Assembly (NCBI GenBank): GCA_027490145.1
Contig: JAIXYQ010000005.1
Coordinates: forward strand, 60,365-124,364
Reading direction: 5' to 3'
Length of the DNA: 64,000 nt
Source: Planctomycetaceae bacterium
GTDB taxonomy: Bacteria > Planctomycetota > Phycisphaerae > Phycisphaerales > SM1A02
Each line of letters opens with the position of its first letter. The stretch's first letter is position 1. The notes beneath the pieces were generated by a model. That model was not told where the DNA came from, searched no databases, and worked only from the letters and a program-made list of their open reading frames with translations. Both the position numbers and the translations under genes were made by a program. Below, in pieces: positions 15,984-25,555 of this stretch.

Positions 15984-17003
15984 ATGAGCACCGTCACCCT
16001 CATCGACCCCACCATGACCGCCACCCGCGAGATCGAGTTCCGTGACGCCCTCCGCGAAGCGATGAGCCAGGAGATGCGGCGCGACCCACGCGTGTTCCTG
16101 CTCGGCGAGGAGGTCGCCCAGTACAACGGGGCCTACAAGGTCAGCAAGGGCATGCTCGACGAGTTCGGGCCCCGCCGCATCATCGACACGCCCATCTCCG
16201 AGTCGGGCTTCGCCGGCATGGCCATCGGTGCAGCCATGATGGGCCTGCGTCCGATCGTCGAGTTCATGTCGTGGTCCTTCAGCCTCGTCGCGGCCGATCC
16301 GATCCTGAACAACGCGCCCAAGATGCTCTACATGTCCGGCGGCCAGTTCGGCTGCCCGATCGTGTTCCGCGGCAACGACGGTGCGGGCGGCCAGCTCGGG
16401 TCCACGCACTCCTGGTGCGTCGAGGGCCTGTACAGCAACGTGCCCGGCCTCAAGATGGCGATCCCCAGCTGCCCCGAGGATGCCAAGGGCCTGATGACGA
16501 CCGCCATCCGCGACGATGACCCGGTCTTCTTCCTCGAGAGCGAGCGCATGCTCGGCATGAAGGGCCACGTGCCCGAGGGCGACTACCTGATTCCCTTCGG
16601 CCAGGCGAAGGTCCGTCGCGAAGGCACGGACTGCACGCTGGTGTCGTTCGGACGCCCGGTGAACTTCTGCCTGGACGCGGCGGCCGAGCTCGCGAAGGAG
16701 GGCATCTCGTGCGAGGTGCTCGACATGCGCACCATCCGACCGCTCGACATCGATTCGATCGTGCGCAGCGTGCGCAAGACGAACTACTGCGTCGTCGTCG
16801 ACCAGTCGTGGAGCTTCGGCAGCCCGGGCAGCGAGGTTGCCAGCCAGGTCCACCAGCACTGCTTCGACGACCTCGACAACTTCGTGCACCGCGTGCACAG
16901 CGCCGACGTGCCCACGCCGTACGCGTTCAACCTCGAGCAGGAGTACCTGCCCAACGCCCGCCGGATCTGCGAGGCGGTGCGCAGCTGCCTGTACCGCGCC
17001 TGA
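15984..17003 (+). CDS. pdhB: Pyruvate dehydrogenase E1 component, beta subunit
   Basis: The 339-residue beta chain of E1 completes the ThDP active site and contacts E2. Recognisable segments are REIEFRDALREAMSQEM, GEEVAQYNGAYKVSKG (the catalytic Glu region), RIIDTPISESGFAGMAIGAA, FMSWSFSLVAADPILNNAPK, the C-terminal transketolase part LVSFGRPVNFCLDAA and DMRTIRPLDIDSI. The length is normal for PdhB. The start lies 2 bp after the pdhA stop, and pdhC follows 25 bp downstream, so the three are one transcription unit. Confidence 0.94.
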   Translation: MSTVTLIDPTMTATREIEFRDALREAMSQEMRRDPRVFLLGEEVAQYNGAYKVSKGMLDEFGPRRIIDTPISESGFAGMAIGAAMMGLRPIVEFMSWSFSLVAADPILNNAPKMLYMSGGQFGCPIVFRGNDGAGGQLGSTHSWCVEGLYSNVPGLKMAIPSCPEDAKGLMTTAIRDDDPVFFLESERMLGMKGHVPEGDYLIPFGQAKVRREGTDCTLVSFGRPVNFCLDAAAELAKEGISCEVLDMRTIRPLDIDSIVRSVRKTNYCVVVDQSWSFGSPGSEVASQVHQHCFDDLDNFVHRVHSADVPTPYAFNLEQEYLPNARRICEAVRSCLYRA

Positions 17004-17028
17004 ATCACGGACGATCCCAGGAGACACC

Positions 17029-18339
17029 ATGCCCACGACCGTCACCATGCCGCGCCTCTCCGACACGATGGAGGCCGGAACCGTCATCAAGTGGCACGTG
17101 AAGGAAGGCGACACCGTCGCCAGCGGCGATGTGCTCGCCGACGTCGAGACCGACAAGGCCACCATGGAAATGCAGACCTACGACGACGGCGTCGTCGCCA
17201 AGCTGCTGATCGGTGCGGGCGACCGCGTGGCGATCGGCACGCCGATCGCGGTGATCGCGGTCGAGGGCGAGGATGCCTCGTCGTCGGGTGGCAAGGCCGC
17301 GACTGCTGCGGCGCCGGCCGCGTCGGCTGCGCCCGCCGCCGCTGTGCGCGCTGCTGCGACCGAGGCCCCGGTCACCGTCACCGGCACCGTCGTCATGCCC
17401 AGTGCGCACGCCGACACGGGTGCGCGCGCCCGGATCTCGCCGGTGGCGCGCCGCATGGCCGAGGAACTCGGCGTCGACATCAACAGCCTGCGTGGCACCG
17501 GCCCCGGTGGCCGCGTGATCAAGCGCGACATCGAGGCGGCGGCCAGCCGCAAGGGCGGGGCGGCCTCGGCGCCGACCATGCCCGTCGTGGCTGCGCCCGC
17601 GCCGGTGGCTGCGCCGAGCATGCCCGTGGTGGCCGGCCCCGGCTCGCGCGAGGTCGCCGTCAGCGGCATGCGCCAGACGATCGCGCGCCGGCTCGTCGAG
17701 AGCAAGAGCACGATCCCGCACTACCAGGTGTCCATGCGCTTCAACATGGATCCCCTGCTGGAACTGCGCAAGATGCTCAACGCCCAGCTCGAGCCGCAGG
17801 GCGTCAAGTTGAGCGTGAACGACTTCATCGTGCGCTCGTGTGCGCTGGCCATGGCGCAGCACCCGTTCTTCAATGCGAGCTGGGCGGGCGACCGCATCGT
17901 CATCCACGGCGAGGTGAACGTGGGCGTGGCCGTGAGCCTGCCTGCGGAGCGCGGTGGCGGGCTGGTGGTGGCGGTGATCCGCAACGCCGACCAGAAGGGC
18001 CTGCGCCAGATCTCGCTCGACACTCGCGCGCTCGCCGAGAAGGCCCGCACGCGCGGTCTTGGCCCCGAGGACATGACGGGTGCCACGTTCACGATCTCGA
18101 ACCTGGGCATGTACGGCGTCGACAACTTCACCGCGATCATCAACCCGCCCAACAGCGCCATCATGGCCTGCGGCGCGGCGGTGGAGCGGCCGGTCGTGCG
18201 CAACAGCCAGCTCTGCGTGGGCACCGAGATGGACGCCACCCTGAGCCTCGATCACCGCGTGATCGACGGCGCCATGGCGGCCGAGTACCTGACCACGGTG
18301 CGCCACAACCTCGAGAACCCGGCCACGCTCCTGGTGTGA
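17029..18339 (+). CDS. pdhC: Dihydrolipoamide acetyltransferase (E2) of the pyruvate dehydrogenase complex
   Basis: The 436-residue E2 has one lipoyl domain (residues 1-80, with the lipoylated lysine in DVETDKATMEM), an Ala/Pro/Val-rich linker, a peripheral-subunit-binding domain at about 135-175 (ARISPVARRMAEELG...GTGPGGRVIKRDI), a second Ala/Pro linker and the acyltransferase core with the catalytic motif DHRVIDGAMAAEYL near the C-terminus. It moves the acetyl group from E1 to CoA. AGGAG lies 6 nt before the ATG. A single lipoyl domain is usual in complexes with alpha/beta E1. The dihydrolipoamide dehydrogenase must be encoded elsewhere. Confidence 0.94.
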   Translation: MPTTVTMPRLSDTMEAGTVIKWHVKEGDTVASGDVLADVETDKATMEMQTYDDGVVAKLLIGAGDRVAIGTPIAVIAVEGEDASSSGGKAATAAAPAASAAPAAAVRAAATEAPVTVTGTVVMPSAHADTGARARISPVARRMAEELGVDINSLRGTGPGGRVIKRDIEAAASRKGGAASAPTMPVVAAPAPVAAPSMPVVAGPGSREVAVSGMRQTIARRLVESKSTIPHYQVSMRFNMDPLLELRKMLNAQLEPQGVKLSVNDFIVRSCALAMAQHPFFNASWAGDRIVIHGEVNVGVAVSLPAERGGGLVVAVIRNADQKGLRQISLDTRALAEKARTRGLGPEDMTGATFTISNLGMYGVDNFTAIINPPNSAIMACGAAVERPVVRNSQLCVGTEMDATLSLDHRVIDGAMAAEYLTTVRHNLENPATLLV

Positions 18340-18359
18340 GCGGGGGGCTCAGCCTCGGC

Positions 18360-18365
18360 TAGGCT
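18360..18365 (+). promoter_or_regulatory. -10-like TAGGCT, leaderless promoter of the ligase-like gene
   Basis: TAGGCT ends 6 nt before the ATG at 18372, inside the 32-bp gap after pdhC. Confidence 0.5.
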
Positions 18366-18371
18366 CCCCTC

Positions 18372-19616
18372 ATGGCCGGGGCCGGTCACAGCGAGCATCA
18401 GGGATCCTGCGTCGTGGCGTGGTGTGCTGCCGCATTCGTCGCAGCCTGTCTGGCCACCATCCCAGCCGGCATCCCGGTGCCCAACGCCGCCATGGTGGCA
18501 CTCGGGCTCGCCGGTGTCGGCGTCGTGCTGGCAGCCCGCTTCGATCGGGCCGGCCGATGGAACCAGGTGACCTGGTGGCCGGTGGCTCTCATTCTCGCCG
18601 CGATGGTCGTCTCCGTGCTGCGCTGCCAGCTCCCGGGTCTTGCGGTGGAGCGTTCAACCGGTGTCGGTGTGTTCGCCCTCGTCGCGACCGTCGTGCAGGT
18701 GGCCGCCTGGAGTCCGCGCGCGCTGACCGCCGTGCTCTGGGCCGCAGCCGCAACCATGGCCGCGGTCGCCCTGGACATCGGTTGGCAGAAGGCCACCGGG
18801 CGCTCGCTCTTCACGGGCCAGGCGGGTGCGGGTGGTCGCCTGACCGGGAGCCAAGGCAACCAGAATGACCTGGCGGTCGCCAGCCTGCTCGCGCCGCTTG
18901 CGATCGCGGCGCTGCCGGCCATGGGTCGCCGGTGGTGGGTCGCGGCGTGTGCGCTGACGGCGGCGGTCGGTGGCCTGCCGGCCGTCCTGAGCGCCTCGCG
19001 CCAAGCCATGCTCGCGTGGTTCATCGGTGTCTGGGGGTCGATCATCCCGCGGGCGGGGCGACGGCGCAGCGGCGTGGCCGTCGTGGTGATGCTGCTGGTC
19101 GTTGCCGGCGCCGTGGCGTTCACGCCAGCGCTGCAGGCCCGAGCGCGCCAGACCTGGCGTGAGGGCGTCGGGATCCGCGAGCCCTTGACGGCCTACGGGG
19201 TGACGCTGTTCGTGGACCATCCCGTGACGGGCATCGGTCCGGGGCTCTTCGGCCAGTACTACCAACGCGATGCGCGCAACGGTTGGTCGTGGCGCGGCAC
19301 GCCGCTCCCGAAGGTCGGCATGCCGTGGGTGCACTCGCTGCCGGTCGAGGTGCTCTGCGAGCTCGGCGTCGTCGGTGGGCTTGCGTTCGCCGCCGCGCTC
19401 GTGGTTGCCGTGCGTCGCGCCTGGCAGGCACGGCTTGGCTCCGGGCTGCAGGGCCGGGTCGCGGTCGCCGTGCTGGCCCTCTTGGCGGCGGGCTTCGTGG
19501 CGGGGCTCGTCGACCTGACATTCATCAAGGACTGGGTGCGCTGCGTGTTCTGGCTCGTGCTGGGGCTCGGGCTGTCGTGCGGGCGCTGGCCGGGGGCCAG
19601 GACCGGTCAGTCCTGA
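18372..19616 (+). CDS. O-antigen ligase / Wzy_C family membrane protein
   Basis: The 414-residue polytopic membrane protein has about ten hydrophobic segments. The Wzy_C-type region includes GSQGNQNDLAVASLLAPLAI, a central SASRQAMLAW segment, and the periplasmic-loop signature DHPVTGIGPGLFGQYY followed by MPWVHSLPVEVLCELG with the conserved histidine. The family joins glycan chains to lipid or protein acceptors, or polymerises O-antigen; which of these applies cannot be read from sequence. No glycosyltransferase cluster adjoins it. Its last 10 bases overlap the end of the convergent giant repeat gene. Confidence 0.82.
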   Translation: MAGAGHSEHQGSCVVAWCAAAFVAACLATIPAGIPVPNAAMVALGLAGVGVVLAARFDRAGRWNQVTWWPVALILAAMVVSVLRCQLPGLAVERSTGVGVFALVATVVQVAAWSPRALTAVLWAAAATMAAVALDIGWQKATGRSLFTGQAGAGGRLTGSQGNQNDLAVASLLAPLAIAALPAMGRRWWVAACALTAAVGGLPAVLSASRQAMLAWFIGVWGSIIPRAGRRRSGVAVVVMLLVVAGAVAFTPALQARARQTWREGVGIREPLTAYGVTLFVDHPVTGIGPGLFGQYYQRDARNGWSWRGTPLPKVGMPWVHSLPVEVLCELGVVGGLAFAAALVVAVRRAWQARLGSGLQGRVAVAVLALLAAGFVAGLVDLTFIKDWVRCVFWLVLGLGLSCGRWPGARTGQS

Positions 19617-22600
19617 ACCCCCCAGTTGGCCAGCACGATGGCCAGGTCGCCGCCGCCGATGGCCCCGTCGCCATCCAGGTCTCCGATGGGGGCTCCTTCG
19701 CTGCCCCACAGGCTAAGGATCTGGCTCAGGTCCGCACCATCGATGACTCCGCTCAGGTCGAAGTCACCCGCCGCGAACTCGCAGGCGTCGATGCGTCCGT
19801 CGCCATCCTTGTCGTCGTCGCCGGCAGCGATGTCGCAGCTGTCGGGGACCTGGTTGGCGTTGCAGTCACGCTCGGCACCGCTGGCCAGGTCGCAGCCGTC
19901 CGGCGCACCGTTGCCGTTGCAGTCAGGCACCGAGCCCTGGGCGATCTCGTACGCGTCGGGGAGCCCGTTGGCGTTGCAGTCGGTCTTGCACTCGTCGGGG
20001 ATCCCGTTCTGGTCGACGTCGTTGCTCGAACCAGCCACGATGTCGCATGAGTCCGGGACCCCGTTGGTGTTGCAGTCCGATGCCGCACCGCTGACGAGGT
20101 CGCACGCGTCCGGGATGCCGTTCGCATTGCAATCGACCGCATCACCTGTGGCGAACTCGCACGAGTCGGGCGTGCCGTCGAGGTCGCAGTCGGCCTCGAG
20201 CCCGCTGCTGATGTCGCAGCGGTCGAGCACACCGTTGCCCGTGCAGTCCAGACCCGGTTGCTGACCGAGCTCGTACGCGTCGGGCGCCAGGTTGCCGTCG
20301 CAGTCTTCCTGGCAGGCATCGGGGGTGCCGTTGCCGTCGATGTCGGCGGCGGTGCCCGATGCGATCTCGCAGGTGTCGTGGACGAGGTTCCCGTTGCAGT
20401 CGGCAAGGCCGCTGCTGATCTCGCACAGGTCGACCACGCTGTTGCCGTCGCAGTCAAAGAGCGGACCGCCGTACGACACGGAGGCCGTGAGCAGGGGATC
20501 GGTGCACTGGTCGGCATTCACCGCGACCGAACCGCTCACCGAGACCGCCACCGTACCGGTGCCTCCATCGGCATCGATGATCTGCCGCCAGGTCGCGGCC
20601 GGGATCGTGACGATCGACTGGTTCTCGGCAGGGCAGTCGACGCCGTTGCTGCCGAACAGGAATTGCGTGCCGGCGCTGCCCGGAATCACGATGCCGTTGA
20701 GCGACAGCGTGAGCCACTCGTTCGAGCCGCCCACATCGGCGCGAGCGGTCACCGTGAGCGACACCGGGGTCGTGGCGTAGGACTGGCCGGTCAGGCTTCC
20801 CGTGGCGGTTACGCCTGCACCGACGCGGCCCATGTTGCCGGTGTCGGAACGGCGTGAACCATCCTCGCAGAGGTCGGGGATCTGGTTGCCGTTGCAGTCG
20901 GTGGCACCCTGGGCGATCTCGACGATGTTGGGGGTGCCGTCCTGGTCACAGTCGGCGGCGCACTCGTCGGGCTCGCCGTTGCCGTCGGTGTCCTGCGAGC
21001 GGCCCGCAGTGACGTCGCACGAGTCGATGGCGCCGTTCCCGTTGCAGTCGGGCTGCTGGCCGGTGGCCAGTTCCCAGGCATCGGGCAGGCCGTTGCCGTT
21101 GCAGTCGGGCTGGCAGCTGTCGGGCACGGTATCGCCGTCGGCATCCGTGCTCGTGCCGTTCGCCAGGTCGCACGAGTCGGGCACCTGGTTGCCGTTGCAG
21201 TCAGGTGCGCCCTCGCACGCATCGCCGGTACCGTCGCCGTCGCAGTCCAGTTGCAGCGGATCGGCCACGTTCGGGCACAGGTCGACGCAGTCCGCCACGC
21301 CGTCGGCGTCCGAATCGATCTCGGGGTTGCCGCAGCCGCAGGATCCTGCGCTGGTCTTGCTCGCATCATTGGGGCAGCCGTCGTTGCAGTCGGGCGTGCC
21401 GTCGCCGTCGGAGTCTGCAGCGGCTCCGCAGCCGCCACAGGAGTTTTCCGGGCATCCGCCGCAGGGGCCGGCAGTGCTTGGGCACGGGTCGACGCAGTCA
21501 AGCACGCCGTCGCCGTCCGAGTCGGCGTCGGGGGTGCCGCAGCCGCAGGAGCCGGAGCTGGTCTTGCCCGGGTCATTGGGGCAGCCGTCGTTGCAGTCGG
21601 GCGTGCCGTCGCCGTCGGTGTCGGCATCACTCACGCCGCAGCCGCAGGTGCCGGGGGCGGTCTTCGACGGGTCTTGGGGGCAACCATCGAGGGAGTCGGG
21701 CGTGCCGTCACCGTCCGAGTCGGCTGGCGCCACGCAGTCGTCAGGTGTGCCGTCGCCGTTGAGGTCGATGTCGCAGTCATCGGGCACGCCGTTCAGGTTG
21801 CAATCGGTGGCCTGGTCGACGCCGACGTAGGCGATCGTGAAGTCGCCGAAGGTATTCCCGCACTCTGAGCAATCCACGTCGTAGCCCGGGGTGATGGTCA
21901 CCTGCAGGGTGCCATCGGCCAGGAGGGCGGCATTGAACTGCTCCGCGGGCACGGTTGCCGTGATGGTTGCCGACTGGCAGTTCTGCTGAGGGTTCCCCTC
22001 AAGCACCACACTCACATCGCCACATTGCAGCTGCAGGTACTCGCCACCCGCCACACCGCGACGGAGATCGCCGGAGCCGTTGAACACGATTTGGACGGTG
22101 GTGCCCACGATCGCTCGCTTGGGTGCGGTCAGCGTGATCGTCTGCGGACCACTGGAGTAACTGGGGTACGAGCACGGCAATTGGAACCCCGCCTGCAGTG
22201 CGATCGGCGCCGCATCGACTTCGCAGGCATCGGCTGATCCATCCTGGTCGCAGTCGCCCTGCGTGCCGCTGGCGATGTCGCAGGCGTCGGGCACGCCGTT
22301 CTGGTTGCAGTCCACCGCGCCGACGGAATACTCCAGCCGGATATCGGCCCCGCTGGAATAATCGACATTTGCGCCCGATTCAAGGCGAATCGGCAACGCA
22401 CCAAGGGCGTAGGCATTGATCGCGGCGTTGAAGGCTGCGGCCGGGATGTCGGCCGTGACGATCGCCATGTTCTTGGTTCCAGCGAGGAGAAGTTCTGCCC
22501 CCGCGACGGTCACGCGTAGGAACTCGCCGTTCGCGACGCCACCACCGTAGTCACCGCCGGATTCCAAGCTCACCCGTACGAGGCTGCCCGGCGCGGCGCG

Positions 22601-25396
22601 CTCGACGGCCGGGTACTCAAACAGGATGCCTTCGCCTTCGCGAGGCAGGTAAGAGAGATAGCGCGAACGATCCACCCGCCGAGCCACCTGGCTGGCATCG
22701 GGGACCTGGTCGCCGTCACAGTCGGTGGCGCCGGCGGCCACTTCGCACGAGTCGAGCACGCCATCCCAGTCGATGTCGTTCAGGGCAAGCTGCGGGAGGT
22801 CGGACTGTCCATCGCCGTTGCAATCAGGCTCGTTGGCCACAAGGGTGAAGTAGGGCCCGGCCGCGATGGCGGTGACCCGGCCGAGGCCAACTGGAATGTT
22901 GGCTGCGCTGCTGTAGCCCCACGCCCTGACGGTGCCGCCCTCTTGGAGCGCGACGGTGTGGTTTGCACCCGCGGCGATGGCGGTGCAGGGGCCGAGGTCA
23001 GCCGGGGTGCCTCCGTCGAAGAAAAAGCCCCACGCCCTGACGGTGCCGTCTGCTCGAATCGCGACGGTGTGGATTTCACCCGCAGCGATGGCGGTGCAGG
23101 GGCCAAGGTCGCCTGGGATGTCGGTTTGGAACCAGATGTTGGAGCCCCACGCCCTGACGGTGCCGCCCTCTTGGAGCGCGACGGTGTGGTTTGCACCCGC
23201 GGCGATGGCGGTGCAGGGGCCGAGATCGCCTGGGATGTTGGTTTGGCCGTAGTCGTTGAACCCCCACGCCCTGACGGAGCCGTCGGCTTGGAGCGCGACG
23301 GTGTGAGAGCCACCTGCGGCGATAGCGGTGCAGATTCCGAGGTCAGCGGGGATGTTGATTGAGCCGCTGCTGTTGAAGCCCCACGCCCTGACGGTGCCGT
23401 CCGAACGGAGGCCGACTGCGTGTTCAAAGCCAGCAGCGAGCTGGACGAACGGCCCCTGGCCAAGGGTATTGGCGGGCGAGTACTGATTGTTCGGCGAGGC
23501 CACATCTCCGAACACCACCGGCAAGCCACCCGTGAGCGGGCAATCGATGTCGCCGTCGCCGTCCAGATCAAGATCCGGAACACCACAACCGCACACATTC
23601 GTCGTGGACTTGGTCGGGTCGGCCGGGCACACATCCACGCAATCCGCGACCATGTCTCCGTCCGTATCGGCATCCGCCACGCCGCAGCCGCAGGCGCCCG
23701 GCACCGACTTCAGCGGATCGAGCGGGCAGCCGTCGGCCGTGTCGCCGAAGCCGTCACCATCCGAGTCCGAAGACTCGTTTGAGTCGAGGGGGAACGCGTC
23801 ACTGATGTCAGGGACGCCATCGCCGTCATCGTCGAGGTCGAATGCATCGGCCTCACCGTCGCCGTCGGAGTCGGTACACGGGCAACCCTGACACGGACCG
23901 ACCGCAAGCGGGCACAGATCAAGCTCGATCGGGATCCCGTCCCCGTCCTCGTCACTGCCGGGCAGGGGCTGCCCGTAGCCGAGGTAGTCCAGTCGCAGTC
24001 CAACGCTGGGCGTGCAGCTGCCACATGCCGAGCGCGAGCGGGTTTGGACCGGCAACCCGCCGTAATACTGGCGGATCAGATTGAAAGTGCCAGGGTCGAT
24101 ATCAAACTGCTGTGAGGTCGTGGTGCAACTCAGGTTGGAACTCGCCTCCGCGAGGAATCCACCAAACCACCAATTGACGACGTCGACGTCGATGAACTGC
24201 TGGTCCGCGGGAGCTTCGCCCGCGTTCAACGCCACGGTGAGTCGCACGGGGTTCGATGGTGATCCCAGTGCGGGCAACGAACTCGCGGGCAAGCTGAACC
24301 ACTGATTGGACTGGAACGGCTCCCCATAGCAGGGCACGCCCTGCGTTCCAAGGTCCAACGAAACTTGCCGCGGATCGCACATCGCAGGCGGACAACCCAG
24401 GCAATCAGATTCTCCGTACGCCACGAACACCAGCGGGCAACGGTCGGACCAGTCCGGAATCCCGTCACCATCGTCGTCGCCGTCAAAGCAGTCAGGCGTG
24501 CCGTCGCCGTCGCTGTCCGGCGACGACTCGGGCGGGCAACCGTCGCAGTCCCCGTAGGCGAGCGGGCATCGATCGTTGAAGTTCGGGAAGCCGTCGCCAT
24601 CGGGATCGCCCCAGGTCGTTGGCAGGGTGGTGCCGGTACCGGTGAGCGAGAGCTGCACGCGAGGGGCGCATCCGTCATTGCAGTTCCAGTAGGCGTGCGA
24701 AACCCGGATCCTGAAGTATCCGTTGGTCAGGCTGTAGGAGTTGAAGTCCGTTGCGGGGAGGCTCAACGAGACATCAAAGTCGTCGCACGCGCTTCCCGAT
24801 GTGAAGTTCTGCTGCACCAGCGGTTGGCCGTATCCCGGCTCAACGCCCGGTGCGAAGATCGAAACGAAAGCGGTGTTGTTGGATCCCGGTCGTACGCGAA
24901 GCGTGAGCTGAACCGCCTCACTTGCCAGGGGAGCCCCGTAGGGGAAGGGCAGTTCCCAGAACTCTTGGGTCGTGCCGTAGCCTTGTTCAACACACGAAAG
25001 TGCGAGCTCCGAACTGGAGTACCAGAACGGCTGCGGTTCACCGCATGCACCCTCCGGGCATCCGGAACAACCCGGACTGCCTGCCGCCAGCGGGCAAACG
25101 TCCATCGCATCAGGAATCCCATCTGCATCGCTGTCGTAGTTCGGACTCCCGTACCCGCCGCCGTACCCACCGGACATGTAGTACCAAGCCTTCGGGGCCG
25201 CGCCGGAGGTGTGGTTGAGCACCAGGATCGTTGAGCCAGCGAGGGCGAGCAGGAGCGAGAAATCCCCCAGGCGACGCCACAACTTCGGGGTCCGGGCCAG
25301 GCCGCCTCCAACGAGCAGCGCGGCATCGCGCATCGAACGGGCGAGGCGGGAAATGGGCTGACAGACAGCCCGGCCGGCGTCGGTTGACTCGAACAT
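19607..25396 (-). CDS. Giant secreted repeat protein: thrombospondin-3-type calcium repeats, RCC1 propeller, dockerin-like C-terminus
   Basis: The 1,929-residue product has a hydrophobic segment at about residues 44-62 (FSLLLALAGSTILVLN), a late signal sequence or an anchor. Next come Asp-rich thrombospondin-type-3-like repeats (DSDGDGTPDCFDGDDDGDGIPD style), interrupted at about 95-260 and 340-460 by two related beta-sandwich-like domains with paired cysteines. About residues 650-850 hold five or more RCC1-like blades (AIAAG.NHTVALQ.GGTVRAWG). The rest alternates beta-sandwich segments with many DCNGNGVPDSCDIASG-type repeats and CGCG-ending calcium repeats. The last 50 residues are the dockerin-like pair shared with three other proteins here. 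AGGAG lies 9 nt before the ATG. It is probably a calcium-stabilised surface or matrix protein; its ligand is unknown. Confidence 0.88.
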   Translation of the reverse strand: MFESTDAGRAVCQPISRLARSMRDAALLVGGGLARTPKLWRRLGDFSLLLALAGSTILVLNHTSGAAPKAWYYMSGGYGGGYGSPNYDSDADGIPDAMDVCPLAAGSPGCSGCPEGACGEPQPFWYSSSELALSCVEQGYGTTQEFWELPFPYGAPLASEAVQLTLRVRPGSNNTAFVSIFAPGVEPGYGQPLVQQNFTSGSACDDFDVSLSLPATDFNSYSLTNGYFRIRVSHAYWNCNDGCAPRVQLSLTGTGTTLPTTWGDPDGDGFPNFNDRCPLAYGDCDGCPPESSPDSDGDGTPDCFDGDDDGDGIPDWSDRCPLVFVAYGESDCLGCPPAMCDPRQVSLDLGTQGVPCYGEPFQSNQWFSLPASSLPALGSPSNPVRLTVALNAGEAPADQQFIDVDVVNWWFGGFLAEASSNLSCTTTSQQFDIDPGTFNLIRQYYGGLPVQTRSRSACGSCTPSVGLRLDYLGYGQPLPGSDEDGDGIPIELDLCPLAVGPCQGCPCTDSDGDGEADAFDLDDDGDGVPDISDAFPLDSNESSDSDGDGFGDTADGCPLDPLKSVPGACGCGVADADTDGDMVADCVDVCPADPTKSTTNVCGCGVPDLDLDGDGDIDCPLTGGLPVVFGDVASPNNQYSPANTLGQGPFVQLAAGFEHAVGLRSDGTVRAWGFNSSGSINIPADLGICTAIAAGGSHTVALQADGSVRAWGFNDYGQTNIPGDLGPCTAIAAGANHTVALQEGGTVRAWGSNIWFQTDIPGDLGPCTAIAAGEIHTVAIRADGTVRAWGFFFDGGTPADLGPCTAIAAGANHTVALQEGGTVRAWGYSSAANIPVGLGRVTAIAAGPYFTLVANEPDCNGDGQSDLPQLALNDIDWDGVLDSCEVAAGATDCDGDQVPDASQVARRVDRSRYLSYLPREGEGILFEYPAVERAAPGSLVRVSLESGGDYGGGVANGEFLRVTVAGAELLLAGTKNMAIVTADIPAAAFNAAINAYALGALPIRLESGANVDYSSGADIRLEYSVGAVDCNQNGVPDACDIASGTQGDCDQDGSADACEVDAAPIALQAGFQLPCSYPSYSSGPQTITLTAPKRAIVGTTVQIVFNGSGDLRRGVAGGEYLQLQCGDVSVVLEGNPQQNCQSATITATVPAEQFNAALLADGTLQVTITPGYDVDCSECGNTFGDFTIAYVGVDQATDCNLNGVPDDCDIDLNGDGTPDDCVAPADSDGDGTPDSLDGCPQDPSKTAPGTCGCGVSDADTDGDGTPDCNDGCPNDPGKTSSGSCGCGTPDADSDGDGVLDCVDPCPSTAGPCGGCPENSCGGCGAAADSDGDGTPDCNDGCPNDASKTSAGSCGCGNPEIDSDADGVADCVDLCPNVADPLQLDCDGDGTGDACEGAPDCNGNQVPDSCDLANGTSTDADGDTVPDSCQPDCNGNGLPDAWELATGQQPDCNGNGAIDSCDVTAGRSQDTDGNGEPDECAADCDQDGTPNIVEIAQGATDCNGNQIPDLCEDGSRRSDTGNMGRVGAGVTATGSLTGQSYATTPVSLTVTARADVGGSNEWLTLSLNGIVIPGSAGTQFLFGSNGVDCPAENQSIVTIPAATWRQIIDADGGTGTVAVSVSGSVAVNADQCTDPLLTASVSYGGPLFDCDGNSVVDLCEISSGLADCNGNLVHDTCEIASGTAADIDGNGTPDACQEDCDGNLAPDAYELGQQPGLDCTGNGVLDRCDISSGLEADCDLDGTPDSCEFATGDAVDCNANGIPDACDLVSGAASDCNTNGVPDSCDIVAGSSNDVDQNGIPDECKTDCNANGLPDAYEIAQGSVPDCNGNGAPDGCDLASGAERDCNANQVPDSCDIAAGDDDKDGDGRIDACEFAAGDFDLSGVIDGADLSQILSLWGSEGAPIGDLDGDGAIGGGDLAIVLANWGVQD
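22917..23224 (-). repeat. Near-identical RCC1 blade repeats, including an 80-bp perfect duplication
   Basis: Bases 22917-22996 and 23145-23224 are identical, offset by 228 bp (76 codons, two blades), so the frame is kept. The sequence between them is a diverged blade copy. Identity at silent positions suggests recent duplication or gene conversion inside the propeller region. Confidence 0.85.
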
Positions 25397-25456
25397 CTTC
25401 AGTTTCTCCTGGACCCCGGAACGGCTCGAGCCCACGGCAGTCTGCCACAAGGGGCG

Positions 25457-25485
25457 GGTAAAGCAAAACGGACCGTTGATTTCAA
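25457..25485 (-). promoter_or_regulatory. Promoter of the giant repeat protein gene
   Basis: On the minus strand, TTGAAA (25480-25485), a 17-bp spacer and TTTACC (25457-25462) lie about 60 bp before the ATG at 25396. The region is locally AT-richer than its surroundings. Confidence 0.5.
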
Positions 25486-25555
25486 TCGGGGCCCGGGCCT
25501 GCGCCCCGCACCCCGGATCGTCAGGTCCACGGGGCCGGATGCGGAGCGGGGGGGC

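Noticed and set aside
19900..24600. Regularly repeated short DNA motifs resembling a CRISPR or satellite array
   Set aside because: The periodicity comes from in-frame calcium-loop codons (DCNGNG/DSDGDG repeats) of one gene. Spacers are not uniform and there are no cas genes.
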